DNA of 64,000 nt, taken from the NCBI RefSeq assembly GCF_900108875.1, contig NZ_FNYJ01000004.1, positions 34,681-98,680 of the forward strand, given 5' to 3'. The first letter of the stretch is position 1. Every line of letters starts with the position of its first letter. The notes below the pieces were generated by a model. It did not search any database, was not told the origin of the DNA, and saw only the letters and a list, made by a program, of their open reading frames with translations. Source of the DNA: Pseudomonas sp. NFR16 (GTDB lineage Bacteria > Pseudomonadota > Gammaproteobacteria > Pseudomonadales > Pseudomonadaceae). A program made the translations under genes and the position numbers. Below are positions 36,188 through 46,139 of this stretch, piece after piece.

Positions 36188-37861
36188 ATGCTGGTGCACC
36201 TGTCCATACATAACTACGCCATCGTTGAACACCTCGATCTGGAACTCGATCGAGGCATGAGCGTGATCACCGGCGAAACCGGTGCCGGTAAATCGATCAT
36301 GCTCGACGCACTGGGCCTGACCCTGGGCGACAGAGCCGACAGCGGCGTAGTGAGACCGGGCGCCGACAAGGCAGACATTCTGGCGACCTTCGATGTGTCG
36401 GATATTCCCGAAGCGAGCGCATGGTTGAAAGAGCGCGACCTGGAAACAGACGGCCCGTGCATCTTGCGTCGCGTGATCACAGCCGAGGGTCGCTCGCGCG
36501 CTTATATAAACGGTACACCCTGCCCGCAGGGTGATCTGAAGGCGCTGGGCGAGCTGATCATCGACATTCACAGCCAGCATGAGCATCAGTCGTTGCTCAA
36601 AACCGATACGCATCGGCGATTGCTGGATGAGTACGCGGGCGCCACCGATCTGGCCCGCCAGGTTCAACTGGCCGCGCAGCGCTGGCGTCAGACGCGTCAG
36701 GAGCTGGAACGCCTGGCCAATTCAGGCGACGAGCAGCGCGCCAAGCATCAACTGTTGAGCTACCAGCTCGAAGAGCTCGAAAGCCTGAGCCTGGGCGAGA
36801 ACGAGCTCGAGCATCTGGAACAAGAGCAAACCACCCTGACCAATGCCGAAAGCCTGCTCGGTATCTGCCGGCAGGTCGTCGAGCTGTGCAGCGAGAGCGA
36901 CTCAGGCAACGCCCTGAATGCGCTGACGGCCAGCCTCAACCGGCTCACCAGCGTGAACAACTCGCCGGATGCGCTGAACGAGGCGACCAATCTGCTCTCC
37001 AGCGCACAGATTCAGGTCGAGGAAGCCGTGGGCGAGATCAATCGCTTCCTCGATCGTTTCGAAGCAGATCCGGCCCGCCTGCAACAGATCGAAGAACGGC
37101 TCGACACCATCTACACGCTGGCGCGCAAACACCGCGTGCAGCCGAGCGAAGTGCCTGCGCTGCATCAAAAGTTGCTCGACGAAATCGAGACGCTCAACGC
37201 CAACGATGAAGCGGTCGAACGCCTGCAGCATGAGCTGGGTTCCTATGCACGGCATTATCAGGAAAAAGCTCGCGAGCTGAGCGACCTGCGTCATCGCGCG
37301 GCGCCCGAACTCGCACATGCGGTTGAGCACGAAATCCAGCGACTGGGCATGCCCGGCGGGCGCTTCAATATCGAGCTCAAGGAGAACGCAGACAAAGAAC
37401 TGTCTCCCCACGGTCTCGAGCAAGTGGAACTGTTGGTCAGCGCCAACCCCGGCCAGCCGCTCAAGGCATTGGCGAAAGTGGCGTCGGGCGGCGAGCTGTC
37501 GAGGATCAGTCTGGCCATTCAGGTCATCACGGCCCAGACCTCGCGAATCCCGACACTGGTGTTCGACGAAGTGGACGTCGGCATCGGCGGGCCAACGGCG
37601 GAAATTGTCGGGCAGTTGCTGCGGCGCCTCGGCGAGCGCGGCCAGGTCATGACGGTGACGCACCTGCCCCAGGTTGCTGCGCAGGGACATCAGCATCTGT
37701 TCGTGCACAAGGTCCGTGAAAACGACGCGACCCGGACCGCGGTTTCGAAACTGAGCAAAAACGAGCGCGTCGAGGAAGTGGCGCGGATGCTGGGCGGGAT
37801 CGACCTGACCAAAGAGTCGCTGGCTCACGCGAAGAAGATGGTGGTGGCAGCGAAATCCTGA
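36188..37861 (+). CDS. recN: DNA repair protein RecN
   Basis: The 557-residue SMC-like ATPase acts in double-strand break repair. Walker A is GETGAGKS near residue 30, the coiled-coil arms occupy about 150-370, and the C-terminal half has the ABC signature (VASGGELSRI) and Walker B (LVFDEVDVGIGG). I used the ATG at 36188. It is divergent from grpE and convergent with fur. Confidence 0.97.
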   Translation: MLVHLSIHNYAIVEHLDLELDRGMSVITGETGAGKSIMLDALGLTLGDRADSGVVRPGADKADILATFDVSDIPEASAWLKERDLETDGPCILRRVITAEGRSRAYINGTPCPQGDLKALGELIIDIHSQHEHQSLLKTDTHRRLLDEYAGATDLARQVQLAAQRWRQTRQELERLANSGDEQRAKHQLLSYQLEELESLSLGENELEHLEQEQTTLTNAESLLGICRQVVELCSESDSGNALNALTASLNRLTSVNNSPDALNEATNLLSSAQIQVEEAVGEINRFLDRFEADPARLQQIEERLDTIYTLARKHRVQPSEVPALHQKLLDEIETLNANDEAVERLQHELGSYARHYQEKARELSDLRHRAAPELAHAVEHEIQRLGMPGGRFNIELKENADKELSPHGLEQVELLVSANPGQPLKALAKVASGGELSRISLAIQVITAQTSRIPTLVFDEVDVGIGGPTAEIVGQLLRRLGERGQVMTVTHLPQVAAQGHQHLFVHKVRENDATRTAVSKLSKNERVEEVARMLGGIDLTKESLAHAKKMVVAAKS

Positions 37862-37879
37862 CCATCTTCCAGAAACGAC

Positions 37880-37903
37880 AAAGGCGACCCGAGGGTCGCC
37901 TTT
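37880..37903. terminator. Bidirectional terminator between recN and fur
   Basis: AAAGGCGACCC pairs perfectly with GGGTCGCCTTT around GA. T-rich sequence follows on the plus strand and on the minus strand the arm ends in TTTGTCG. It serves convergent recN and fur. Confidence 0.88.
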
Positions 37904-37923
37904 GTTTTGCTACAGAAAAAGAC

Positions 37924-38331
37924 TTACGCCTGTTTCTTGCGCACGTAGAGCACCAGATTGTGGTCCACCAGCTCGAAGCCGTGTTCGGCCACAATTTGTT
38001 TCTGAAGCTCTTCGATTCCTTTATGAAAGAATTCGATCACCTCGCCGGAATCCACGTTGACCATGTGGTCGTGGTGGCCTCCATCGGCGAGTTCGAATAC
38101 GGCATGACCGCCGTCGAAGTTGTGGCGAACCACCAACCCGGCTGCTTCGAACTGAGTCAAAACACGGTAAACCGTTGCCAGACCGACGTCTTCGTTGGCC
38201 TCCATAAGCGCCTTGTAGACGTCCTCCGCGCTCATGTGGCGCTGCTCTGCAGAATCGAGCATTTGAAGGATCTTGACCCGCGGCAGGGTCACTTTAAGTC
38301 CAGCTTTGCGTAGTTCGCTATTTTCAACCAT
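37924..38331 (-). CDS. fur: Ferric uptake regulator Fur
   Basis: The 134-residue winged-helix repressor binds Fe(II) and represses iron-uptake genes. The N-terminus has the DNA-binding domain (VENSELRKAGLKVTLPRVKI), and the metal and dimer part holds GGHHDHMVNVDSGEVIEF. The start at 38331 is conserved. It is divergent from bamE with overlapping promoter regions, as in P. aeruginosa. Confidence 0.98.
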   Translation of the reverse strand: MVENSELRKAGLKVTLPRVKILQMLDSAEQRHMSAEDVYKALMEANEDVGLATVYRVLTQFEAAGLVVRHNFDGGHAVFELADGGHHDHMVNVDSGEVIEFFHKGIEELQKQIVAEHGFELVDHNLVLYVRKKQA

Positions 38332-38355
38332 GGTCAGCTTTCTCGCAGACGCTGC

Positions 38356-38384
38356 TTCGCAGCTTCTCTTAATGCAGGTATGAT
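38356..38384 (+). promoter_or_regulatory. Candidate sigma-70 promoter of bamE
   Basis: TTCGCA, then 17 bases, then TATGAT lies 45 bases before the bamE start. The -10 is good and the -35 is fair. It lies inside the fur-bamE divergent region. Confidence 0.45.
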
Positions 38385-38429
38385 CGGGGTTTACGTTGTC
38401 CCAGCCAAGATAGTGGAAGTCGCCCACCG

Positions 38430-38954
38430 ATGCAAAACACCAAGCTCTTGCTAACCAGTTTCACCTTCGTGGGACTGCTCGCACTCGCCGGTTGTTCATT
38501 CCCCGGGGTTTATAAAATCGACATCCAACAGGGCAATGTCGTCACGCAGGACATGATAGACCAGTTACGCCCCGGAATGACCCGTCGGCAAGTAAGGTTT
38601 ATCATGGGCAATCCCTTGTTGACCGACACTTTTCACCCTGAACGCTGGGACTACCTGTACAGCTTGCAGCCCGGTGGCGGTGAGCGTCAGCAGGAGCGCA
38701 TCAGCCTGATCTTCAATGGTAGCGATCAACTGGCCAGCCTGTCCGGTGACTTCAAACCCGGCGTGAGCCGTGACGAAGCCATTCTCGGCAAAGGCAGCGA
38801 TACCAACGCAACGCCCGAAAACAAAGGCGATCAGCCTCAGAAGGAAGAGCCGCCCAAGCCTGGCTCCCTGCTTGAGCAGATCCAGAATGACGTCGACAAA
38901 GTCGAAACAGTGCCGGTCCCAACTCAGGAACCGCTGGACACAAGCCCACGCTGA
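38430..38954 (+). CDS. bamE: Outer-membrane assembly lipoprotein BamE (OmlA)
   Basis: The 174-residue lipoprotein has a signal peptide with lipobox LAGC near residue 22 and a SmpA/OmlA fold (about 30-110; [18 protein letters not shown]). It is part of the BAM complex that inserts outer-membrane proteins. The C-terminus (about 125-174) is a Lys/Glu/Pro-rich extension longer than in E. coli. It is divergent from fur. Confidence 0.96.
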   Translation: MQNTKLLLTSFTFVGLLALAGCSFPGVYKIDIQQGNVVTQDMIDQLRPGMTRRQVRFIMGNPLLTDTFHPERWDYLYSLQPGGGERQQERISLIFNGSDQLASLSGDFKPGVSRDEAILGKGSDTNATPENKGDQPQKEEPPKPGSLLEQIQNDVDKVETVPVPTQEPLDTSPR

Positions 38955-38985
38955 TCGCCCAGTTTGTGCGTCAATTCAGCTGCAC

Positions 38986-39013
38986 AAAAAAGCCCGGCAT
39001 TGCCGGGCTTTTT
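38986..39013. terminator. Bidirectional terminator between bamE and rnfH
   Basis: AAAAAGCCCGGCA pairs with TGCCGGGCTTTTT; T-runs occur on both strands. It lies 32 bases after bamE and 30 bases after the convergent rnfH-like gene. Confidence 0.92.
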
Positions 39014-39042
39014 GTTGTTCTTCAATCGAGCCGATGAAAAAC

Positions 39043-39363
39043 TTAAATCGGCTTCTGTGCCTTTCGCACCTTTGCCGCCTTTTCGGCGCGCAGACGACGC
39101 ACCTCTTTGGGGTCCGCCAGCAACGGACGATAAATCTCGATCCTGTCGCCCGGCTCGAGCCTGCGCTGCTCCGGATCGCTCACCACTTTTCCGAAAATCC
39201 CCAGCGGGCACTCAGCACGTTCAAGCTCCGGGAAGTGCTGGGCAATTCCTGAAGCCTCAACCGCTGCGCGCACAGTCGTCCCGGTGGGCACATCGAGCTT
39301 GAGCAGCACCTGTCGATCCACAGCTGCATACACCACTTCGACGCTGATCATGTCAGCTGCCAT
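39043..39363 (-). CDS. rnfH: RnfH family ubiquitin-like protein
   Basis: The 106-residue protein belongs to the RnfH/UPF0125 family with a beta-grasp fold (ISVEVVYAAVDRQVLLKL, then GDRIEIYRPLLADPKEVRR). It ends in a Lys/Arg-rich tail. I chose the ATG at 39363, which overlaps the ratA stop by 11 bases; the ATG at 39351 is an alternative. RnfH and RatA form a conserved pair near smpB. The function is unclear; an antitoxin role has been suggested only by pairing. Confidence 0.9.
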   Translation of the reverse strand: MAADMISVEVVYAAVDRQVLLKLDVPTGTTVRAAVEASGIAQHFPELERAECPLGIFGKVVSDPEQRRLEPGDRIEIYRPLLADPKEVRRLRAEKAAKVRKAQKPI

Positions 39364-39790
39364 GCAGCTCTTTGGCTCGCTGGCAGAATGCATCGACCAG
39401 CGTGTTGGCGGCCTGGTTGAACAGCGGGCCCAGCGTCGCCCGCACGATAGGTCCGGAGTAATCAAACGAAAGATCGAGGCTGATTTTGCAGGCCTTCTCG
39501 TTCAACGCCTTGAACGTCCAGACGCCATGCAACTGACTGAACGGGCCCTCCTCTAGATTCATCTCGATGGTCTGGCCCGGAGTCAGCGTATTGCGTGTGA
39601 CGAAGTGCTGACTCAAACCACCCTTGGCCACCTCGACCCGCGCGCGCATCGCGTTGTCGCTCTGTTCCAGCACCGTGGCGCCGGAGCACCAGGGCAGAAA
39701 TTCCGAGTAGCGACTCACGTCGTTGACCAGGTCGTAGAGCGCCTGTGCGGGGTATGGCAACAGGGCCGAACGTTGAATATGCGTAGTCAT
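39353..39790 (-). CDS. ratA: RatA-type coenzyme Q-binding (START-like) protein
   Basis: The 145-residue SRPBCC/Coq10 family protein has the opening TTHIQRSALLPYPAQALYDL and the F-LPWC segment. In E. coli RatA was described as a toxin blocking 70S formation, while relatives bind ubiquinone, so the role is not settled. It lies 7 bases after the SNF symporter gene and overlaps rnfH. Confidence 0.93.
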   Translation of the reverse strand: MTTHIQRSALLPYPAQALYDLVNDVSRYSEFLPWCSGATVLEQSDNAMRARVEVAKGGLSQHFVTRNTLTPGQTIEMNLEEGPFSQLHGVWTFKALNEKACKISLDLSFDYSGPIVRATLGPLFNQAANTLVDAFCQRAKELHGS

Positions 39791-39797
39791 GTCAGCG

Positions 39798-41201
39798 TCA
39801 TTTCCAAAGCTGAGCGGCAAAGACAATCACGATGCCGATCGGCGCCACATAGCGCATCAAAAAAAACGTCAAAGCGAACAGGACCGGACTGCGTACGGAC
39901 AATTCGTCACGTACCGCGGCGCGTCCCATCACCCAACCTGCGAAGATCACAAAACACAATCCACCCAGCGGCAACATGATCCGCGAGGTGAAGAAATCAA
40001 TCACGCCAAAGAAATCCAGCCCCGACGTCGCTCCCCACTGGTAGAGATGAAACGCGCCGCCTTCGTTCACGAAAAATTTGGCCTGCTTCCAGATGTTGAA
40101 CGAGAAAACCGTCCCCAGCCCCACGAACCAGCAGATGAACGACAGCCAGAACGTGACCCAGCCGCGACGTACTTTCGTGCGCTCCACCAGGTACGCAACC
40201 ATCGGCTCGAGCAGGGAAATCGCGGAGCTCCACGCTGCCACCGCGACGAGGATGAAGAACACCACACCCATGACTGTACCGAACGCTACGTTACCAAATG
40301 CATAGGGCAAGGTGACGAACATCAGGCCAGGGCCTTCGCTCGGGTTCAGGCCTGCCGCAAAGACGATCGGAAACAGCGCAAGCCCGGCCAGCAGTGAGAC
40401 AAAGGTGTCGAGCAACGCCACGCCGACCACGGTCGCACTGATCGACGCCCCTTTGGTCATGTACGCGCCGTAGATCATGATGGAACCCACACCGACACTC
40501 AGCGAAAAGAACGCGTGACCCATCGCCGGCAGCAGGCCGTCAAGCAGCTTCTCCGGCGTGAAGTCGAACATGAAATGCAGGCCTTCCATGAAATGCCCGG
40601 TGGTGAGGCTGTAGCCCAGCAATATCACCATCAGCACGAACAGCAGCGGCATGAGGATGCGCAGACTGCGCTCGAGCCCCGCGTTGACGCCTTTGGCGAT
40701 GGTGATTGCCGAGAGCAGCATGAACAGCGTATGCCAGCCCACCAGACGCCACGGGTCGGCGATCATTTCGCCAAAGAACCCGCCAACGCCCTCCGGCGTC
40801 ACGCCCTGAAAATCACCCTTGCCGACATCGATGATGTACTCGAGCGACCAGCCGCCCACGACACTATAAAAAGAAAGAATCAGCAGCGCCGTGATCATCC
40901 CGGCGAATGCGCCCCAGGACCACTTCGGCGAATGACCGGCCTCGACTGCCAGGGCCTTCAGTGCGTTGGCGGGGCTTTGCCGGGCGCGACGACCGATCAA
41001 TGTTTCGGCAATCATGACCGGAATGCCGATCAGCGCGATGCAGGCCAGGAATACCAGCACGAACGCGCCGCCGCCATAGACGCCGACCATGTAGGGAAAT
41101 TTCCATATGCTTCCCAGGCCCACGGCCGAGCCTGTGGCCGCCAGAATGAACACCCAGCGACTCGCCCAACTCCCATGAACCGAAACCTTGTCCGTTGACA
41201 T
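39798..41201 (-). CDS. Sodium-dependent transporter, SNF family
   Basis: The 467-residue inner-membrane protein has about twelve helices and the NSS/SNF signature early on ([20 protein letters not shown]). These use the sodium gradient to import amino acids or related solutes. The start at 41201 was chosen because translation from earlier frames adds a non-conserved stretch. The substrate cannot be read from sequence. It lies between ratA and the divergent smpB. Confidence 0.93.
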   Translation of the reverse strand: MSTDKVSVHGSWASRWVFILAATGSAVGLGSIWKFPYMVGVYGGGAFVLVFLACIALIGIPVMIAETLIGRRARQSPANALKALAVEAGHSPKWSWGAFAGMITALLILSFYSVVGGWSLEYIIDVGKGDFQGVTPEGVGGFFGEMIADPWRLVGWHTLFMLLSAITIAKGVNAGLERSLRILMPLLFVLMVILLGYSLTTGHFMEGLHFMFDFTPEKLLDGLLPAMGHAFFSLSVGVGSIMIYGAYMTKGASISATVVGVALLDTFVSLLAGLALFPIVFAAGLNPSEGPGLMFVTLPYAFGNVAFGTVMGVVFFILVAVAAWSSAISLLEPMVAYLVERTKVRRGWVTFWLSFICWFVGLGTVFSFNIWKQAKFFVNEGGAFHLYQWGATSGLDFFGVIDFFTSRIMLPLGGLCFVIFAGWVMGRAAVRDELSVRSPVLFALTFFLMRYVAPIGIVIVFAAQLWK

Positions 41202-41330
41202 CGTCGACACGTCCAGCACGCAAAAAAGATCGCGCATTGTCCGGGATTCACTCTGCGTGCTCAAGCACAGTGCTCAAGCATCGCCGAGCCCGTAGCCGAG
41301 AGCACCGTTGATCCCTATAATGCGTCGCCT

Positions 41331-41813
41331 ATGGCTAAGCTCAAGAAACATCCCACAGGGACCATCGCGCAAAATAAAAAGGCGCGTCACGATTACTTCA
41401 TCGAACACAAGTTCGAGGCCGGTCTGGTCCTGGCTGGCTGGGAAGTAAAAAGCCTGCGTGCCAACAAGGTGCAGCTGGTGGACAGTTACGTGCTGCTCAA
41501 GGACGGTGAGGCCTGGCTGATGGGTAGCCATATCACGCCGTTGACGACAGCCAGCACCCACGTCATCGCTGACCCGACACGCACCCGTAAACTGCTGCTC
41601 AACAAGCGCGAGCTGGAAAGGCTCAACGCTGCCGTTGCCCAGAAAGGTTATACCGCTGTCGCCCTCGCGCTTTACTGGAAGGCGCACTTGATCAAGTGCG
41701 AAATCGCTCTGGGTAAAGGCAAGAAGGAATACGACAAGCGCGATACCGAGCGCGAGCGCGACTCCAATCGCGAGCTGCAACGCGCGGTGCGCAACAAGGG
41801 CAAGGAAGACTGA
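41331..41813 (+). CDS. smpB: SsrA-binding protein SmpB
   Basis: The 160-residue protein carries tmRNA to stalled ribosomes. The OB-fold core ([29 protein letters not shown]) is followed by the basic tail ([11 protein letters not shown]). Its RNA partner ssrA lies 7.8 kb downstream in this window. Confidence 0.98.
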   Translation: MAKLKKHPTGTIAQNKKARHDYFIEHKFEAGLVLAGWEVKSLRANKVQLVDSYVLLKDGEAWLMGSHITPLTTASTHVIADPTRTRKLLLNKRELERLNAAVAQKGYTAVALALYWKAHLIKCEIALGKGKKEYDKRDTERERDSNRELQRAVRNKGKED

Positions 41814-41847
41814 TTCTTTCGGTCTTCTACGGTCTGAGCCAGACCGG

Positions 41848-41936
41848 CAGGAGCGCGCTTGCCCGTGATGGCAGGGTGTCAGACGATCAATTCGTCACTG
41901 ACTCACCGACATCGCGGACAAGCGTGCTGCTACAGG
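41848..41936. repeat. Inverted REP pair (REPIN)
   Basis: GCAGGAGCGCGCTTGCCCGT at 41848 and its inverse GACAAGCGTGCTGCTACAGG near 41917-41936 flank a spacer. Such inverted pairs are a mobile REP form in Pseudomonas. It lies between convergent smpB and lldR and may act as a transcript end. Confidence 0.75.
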
Positions 41937-41949
41937 TAGCCGTTATCGA

Positions 41950-42717
41950 TCAGATCCCGTTGCGCCGCTCGGCGCGCGCAGTGCGCTGCACCTGCTGACG
42001 CACTTCCTCAAGCACCTCTTGCACGTACAGCAAATGACGGCTGGATACCTCACGCGCGTCATCGGCACGCCCCTCGATGATCGCCAGATACAACTCACGA
42101 TGCTGGTTAATCAGCATGTCGCGGGTCTCCGCGCGCTGTTTGTACATCCCGCCAATGTTGGTGACGACGTTGCGCCGCAGCAAGTCGAACAGTCCGCGAA
42201 TCGTGTGCAAGAGCACTGCGTTGTGACTGGCTTCGGCGATGGCGAGGTGGAAGTTCGCGTCAGCCGCGCCCTCCTCCGCCCGGCTCACTTCATCCACCCG
42301 ACTGTAGCAATCCTGCAGGGCATCGAACGCCTCGCGTAGCCGCAAGCGGTCAACATCGGTCGCGCGAATGGCGGCGTAATACGCGCAGGACGCTTCGAGG
42401 GTGTGACGGAATTCCAGAAGGTCGCGCTGCGCCTCGGGGCTGCTTTCCAAGAGGTGCATCAATGGATCGCTGAAGGTCGAGCCCAGATTCTCCGCGACAT
42501 AATTGCCGCCGCCCTGGCGACTGACCAACAGCCCTTTGGCGGTGAGTTTCTGGATGGCTTCGCGCAACGAAGGACGCGACACACCGAACTGCTCGGCAAG
42601 CGCACGCTCTGCCGGCAGACGTCCACCTGCCCTCAGCGTGCCCTCAAGGATCATCCTCTCCAGCTGTTCGACAATGTCGTCAGACAAGCGGCGCTGACGC
42701 ACCTGATCAAAGCCCAT
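41950..42717 (-). CDS. lldR: GntR/FadR-family lactate regulator LldR
   Basis: The 255-residue regulator has an N-terminal winged helix (about 10-75; GGRLPAERALAEQFGVSRPS) and an FCD ligand domain (about 95-235). Position next to lldP-lldD-dld and the FadR subfamily point to LldR, which represses the operon until L-lactate binds. It is divergent from the operon with palindromic operators between. Confidence 0.93.
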   Translation of the reverse strand: MGFDQVRQRRLSDDIVEQLERMILEGTLRAGGRLPAERALAEQFGVSRPSLREAIQKLTAKGLLVSRQGGGNYVAENLGSTFSDPLMHLLESSPEAQRDLLEFRHTLEASCAYYAAIRATDVDRLRLREAFDALQDCYSRVDEVSRAEEGAADANFHLAIAEASHNAVLLHTIRGLFDLLRRNVVTNIGGMYKQRAETRDMLINQHRELYLAIIEGRADDAREVSSRHLLYVQEVLEEVRQQVQRTARAERRNGI

Positions 42718-42875
42718 ACCCCTCGCTCCACATCCACAACCTGCTTCCCCCGACTCGGCTGCGGGGGGCGCTTATTCTCGCTGATTGTGGTCAGACATTC
42801 ACCCGGCAGATGTAGGACAAACTACCGTTTCAGGCAAAAACGGCGCTTAGTACTACAAAAGTTTTAGCGCCTTAA

Positions 42876-42889
42876 ATTGACACACCAAT
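42876..42889. promoter_or_regulatory. Weak second LldR-type half palindrome
   Basis: ATTG-N6-CAAT overlaps the -35 TTGACA. It lies 44 bases upstream of the strong palindrome. It is a candidate second LldR site. Confidence 0.35.
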
Positions 42890-42921
42890 GCCAAGGCTTT
42901 TAACCTAGCGACAAGACATTG

Positions 42922-42942
42922 TAAATTGGTATTACCAATTTA
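42922..42942. promoter_or_regulatory. LldR operator palindrome
   Basis: This perfect 21-base palindrome has core TTGGTATTACCAA and fits the FadR-family operator TNGTNNNACNA. It lies just downstream of the candidate -35 and -10, where a repressor would block transcription of lldP. Confidence 0.75.
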
Positions 42943-43137
42943 TAAATGCCGGCGACTGGCGGTCAAACACCGCGTTCGCCGCAGGCATTTCGCGACGGCG
43001 TAATACCTGAGCTGGTGAGCTGTGCGACTCGTTCGTCAGCGCCGGCAGGACGACAGGAAAGCAGTTGTCCCCTGCAGGAGCAGCGCACGTAAGACATGCA
43101 CACCGGGCCTAACCAAAAACAATTAGGGGCCTCCTAC

Positions 43138-44835
43138 ATGCAAACCTGGCAACAGCTCTACACACCTCTGGGCAGCCTGAGCCTTTCGGCACTCGCTGCA
43201 GTCATCCCGATCGTTTTCTTCTTCCTCGCACTGGCGGTATTCCGGCTCAAAGGGCACGTTGCAGGCGCTGTCACCCTGCTGCTGGCTGTGCTGATCGCCA
43301 TCTTCGCTTTCCAGATGCCAGCCGACATGGCCATCGCCTCAGCGGTCTACGGTTTTCTGTACGGGCTGTGGCCCATTGCGTGGATCATCATTGCGGCGGT
43401 CTTCCTGTACAAACTGACGGTAAAGAGCGGCCAGTTCGAAATCATCCGCAGCTCTGTCATGTCGATCACCGATGACCAACGCCTTCAGGTGTTGCTGATC
43501 GGCTTCTGCTTCGGTGCATTTCTTGAAGGTGCGGCAGGCTTCGGCGCGCCGGTTGCCATTACCGCAGCGCTGCTCGTCGGTCTGGGGCTGAACCCGCTTT
43601 ATGCGGCAGGGCTGTGTCTGATTGCCAACACCGCACCCGTGGCGTTCGGCGCATTGGGCATTCCGATCATCGTCGCCGGCCAGGTGTCCGGCATCGACGC
43701 GTTCAAGATCGGCGCGATGGCGGGTCGGCAGTTGCCGCTGCTTTCGGTGTTCGTGCCGTTCTGGCTGATGTTCATGATGGATGGCGTGAAGGGCGTCAAA
43801 GAGACCTGGCCTGCTGCGCTCGTCGCGGGCGGCAGCTTCGCCATCGTCCAATTCCTGACGTCCAACTACATTGGCCCGGAACTGCCAGACATTACCTCGG
43901 CGCTGGTCAGCCTCGTGTCCCTGACCTTCTTCCTGAAGGTGTGGCAACCGGCTCGTGCGGCCGATATGCAAGTGGCCAGCGCCGGTGGCGGCGCGGTGGT
44001 GATGGGCGGCGGCCCGGGTGGTTTCGGCCAGCCTCGCACGACCAAGAAATCGCCTTACTCCGTTGGCACGATCATCAAAGCCTGGTCGCCCTTCCTGATC
44101 CTGACGGTCATCGTGACGATCTGGACATTGAAGCCCTTCAAGGCGCTGTTCGCAGCGGGCGGGCCCTTGCAGTCGCTGACCATGAACTTCCCGGTGCCGC
44201 ACCTGGATCAACTGGTGATGAAGGGTGCGCCGATTGTCGCCAACGCGACCGCCATGCCCGCCGTTTACAAGTTCGATCTGCTCGCAGCGTCGGGCAGCGC
44301 GATTCTCGTGTCGGCGATTCTGGCGATGATCGTCCTGCGCATCGGCGTCAAAACGGGTCTTACCACGTTCAAGGAAACCCTGATCGAGCTGCGCTGGGCG
44401 ATCGTCTCCATCGGCATGGTGCTGGCCTTCGCGTTCGTCATGAACTACTCGGGCATGTCGTCGACGCTGGCGCTGGTATTGGCCGGTACGGGTTCAGCGT
44501 TCCCGTTCTTCTCGCCGTTCCTCGGCTGGCTGGGCGTATTCCTGACCGGTTCTGACACATCGTCCAACGCCCTGTTCGGCTCGCTGCAGGCGACCACCGC
44601 GCATCAACTGGGTGTCAGCGACGTGCTGATGGTGGCTGCGAACTCCAGCGGTGGCGTGACGGGCAAGATGATTTCGCCGCAATCGATCGCCGTCGCCTGC
44701 GCTGCGACGGGTCTGGTGGGCAAGGAATCCGACCTGTTCCGCTTCACCCTCAAGCACAGCATTTTCTTCGCCGCGATCGTCGGCTGCGTCACCTACGCAC
44801 AAGCGTATTGGTTCACCGGCATGCTGGTGCACTAA
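43138..44835 (+). CDS. lldP: L-lactate permease
   Basis: The 565-residue inner-membrane LctP-family permease has about 13 hydrophobic helices and the segment [20 protein letters not shown]. It imports lactate with protons. I chose the ATG at 43138 ([18 protein letters not shown]). It is the first gene of lldP-lldD-dld; the gap to lldD is 70 bases. Confidence 0.97.
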   Translation: MQTWQQLYTPLGSLSLSALAAVIPIVFFFLALAVFRLKGHVAGAVTLLLAVLIAIFAFQMPADMAIASAVYGFLYGLWPIAWIIIAAVFLYKLTVKSGQFEIIRSSVMSITDDQRLQVLLIGFCFGAFLEGAAGFGAPVAITAALLVGLGLNPLYAAGLCLIANTAPVAFGALGIPIIVAGQVSGIDAFKIGAMAGRQLPLLSVFVPFWLMFMMDGVKGVKETWPAALVAGGSFAIVQFLTSNYIGPELPDITSALVSLVSLTFFLKVWQPARAADMQVASAGGGAVVMGGGPGGFGQPRTTKKSPYSVGTIIKAWSPFLILTVIVTIWTLKPFKALFAAGGPLQSLTMNFPVPHLDQLVMKGAPIVANATAMPAVYKFDLLAASGSAILVSAILAMIVLRIGVKTGLTTFKETLIELRWAIVSIGMVLAFAFVMNYSGMSSTLALVLAGTGSAFPFFSPFLGWLGVFLTGSDTSSNALFGSLQATTAHQLGVSDVLMVAANSSGGVTGKMISPQSIAVACAATGLVGKESDLFRFTLKHSIFFAAIVGCVTYAQAYWFTGMLVH

Positions 44836-44905
44836 CGAGACGAGGGCCGGGTGCGCCGCTGCGCGCCCGGCCGCTGTCCCCGCTCACTCTACGTTGCGAG
44901 ACCTC

Positions 44906-46066
44906 ATGATCATTTCCTCCTCGACCGACTATCGCGCCGCCGCGCAACGCAAGTTGCCGCCGTTCCTGTTTCACTACGCCGACGGTGGCGCGTACGCCGA
45001 GCACACGCTGCGCCACAACGTCTCGGACCTGGCCAGCATTGCCCTGCGCCAGCGGGTCCTGAAGAACATGTCCGAACTCAGTCTGGAGACCCGGCTGTTC
45101 GACGAAACCCTGAGCATGCCCGTCGCGCTGGCGCCTGTCGGCCTGTGCGGGATGTATGCGCGCAGAGGCGAAGTGCAGGCGGCGCGCGCGGCATCTGCCA
45201 AAGGCATTCCGTTCACCCTGTCCACCGTTTCGCTGTGCCCCATCGAAGAAGTCGCCCCGGCCATTGATCGGCCGATGTGGTTTCAGCTGTACGTGCTCAA
45301 AGATCGCGGCTTCATGCGCAATGCGCTGGAGCGCGCCAAGGCTGCGGGCGTGAAGACGCTGATTTTCACGGTCGACATGCCCGTGCCCGGCGCCCGCTAC
45401 CGCGACGCCCACTCAGGCATGAGCGGCAAGAACGGCCCGATTCGTCGCGTGCTGCAAGCCATGACCCATCCGCAATGGGCCTGGGACGTCGGCGTCAACG
45501 GCCGCCCCCATGACCTCGGCAACATCTCCACGTATCGCGGCAACCCCACGGGCCTGGCGGACTACATCGGCTGGCTGGGCGCGAATTTCGACCCGTCCAT
45601 TTCCTGGAAGGACCTTGAGTGGATTCGTGAATTCTGGGACGGACCGATGCTGATCAAAGGCATCCTCGATCCCGATGACGCCCGCGACGCGGTTAAATTC
45701 GGCGCTGATGGCATCGTCGTGTCCAACCATGGCGGCCGCCAGCTCGACGGCGTGCTGTCCAGTGCTCGCGCCCTGCCAGCCATCGCCGACGCGGTGAAGG
45801 GCGACCTGAAAATCCTCGCGGACTCCGGCATTCGTAGCGGCCTGGATGTGGTACGCATGATCGCGCTGGGCGCCGATACCGTGTTGATCGGTCGTGCGTT
45901 CATTTATGCCCTCGCGACCCACGGCGAGGCTGGCGTGAAGAATCTGCTCGATCTGTTCGAGAAAGAAATGCGCGTGGCCATGGTGCTGACCGGCGCCAAG
46001 ACAATCAGCGAGATCAGCCGCGAGTCGCTGGTTCGTGAGTCGTTGGCCGGCAACACAGGCGCCTGA
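44906..46066 (+). CDS. lldD: L-lactate dehydrogenase (FMN, quinone-linked)
   Basis: The 386-residue membrane-associated flavoenzyme oxidises L-lactate to pyruvate. It is of the alpha-hydroxy acid oxidase family with [11 protein letters not shown] holding the catalytic histidine, and the phosphate-binding segment [11 protein letters not shown]. The start at 44906 gives [15 protein letters not shown]. It is followed by the D-lactate enzyme after 73 bases. Confidence 0.97.
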   Translation: MIISSSTDYRAAAQRKLPPFLFHYADGGAYAEHTLRHNVSDLASIALRQRVLKNMSELSLETRLFDETLSMPVALAPVGLCGMYARRGEVQAARAASAKGIPFTLSTVSLCPIEEVAPAIDRPMWFQLYVLKDRGFMRNALERAKAAGVKTLIFTVDMPVPGARYRDAHSGMSGKNGPIRRVLQAMTHPQWAWDVGVNGRPHDLGNISTYRGNPTGLADYIGWLGANFDPSISWKDLEWIREFWDGPMLIKGILDPDDARDAVKFGADGIVVSNHGGRQLDGVLSSARALPAIADAVKGDLKILADSGIRSGLDVVRMIALGADTVLIGRAFIYALATHGEAGVKNLLDLFEKEMRVAMVLTGAKTISEISRESLVRESLAGNTGA

Positions 46067-46139
46067 AAGCACCCCTTCATTACGCACGCGGCACGTCAGA
46101 TGCCGCGGCGCCCCCGAGAAAACTGATGAGGAAGAACGC

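Larger units (their letters stand above)
42718..43137. other. 420-base divergent promoter region of lldR and lldP
   Basis: It contains a -35 hexamer TTGACA at 42878-42883 and a poor -10 near TTAACC, a strong palindrome at 42922-42942, and a weaker one at 42876-42889. No gene is seen. The lldP leader would be long, about 200 bases. Confidence 0.55.
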
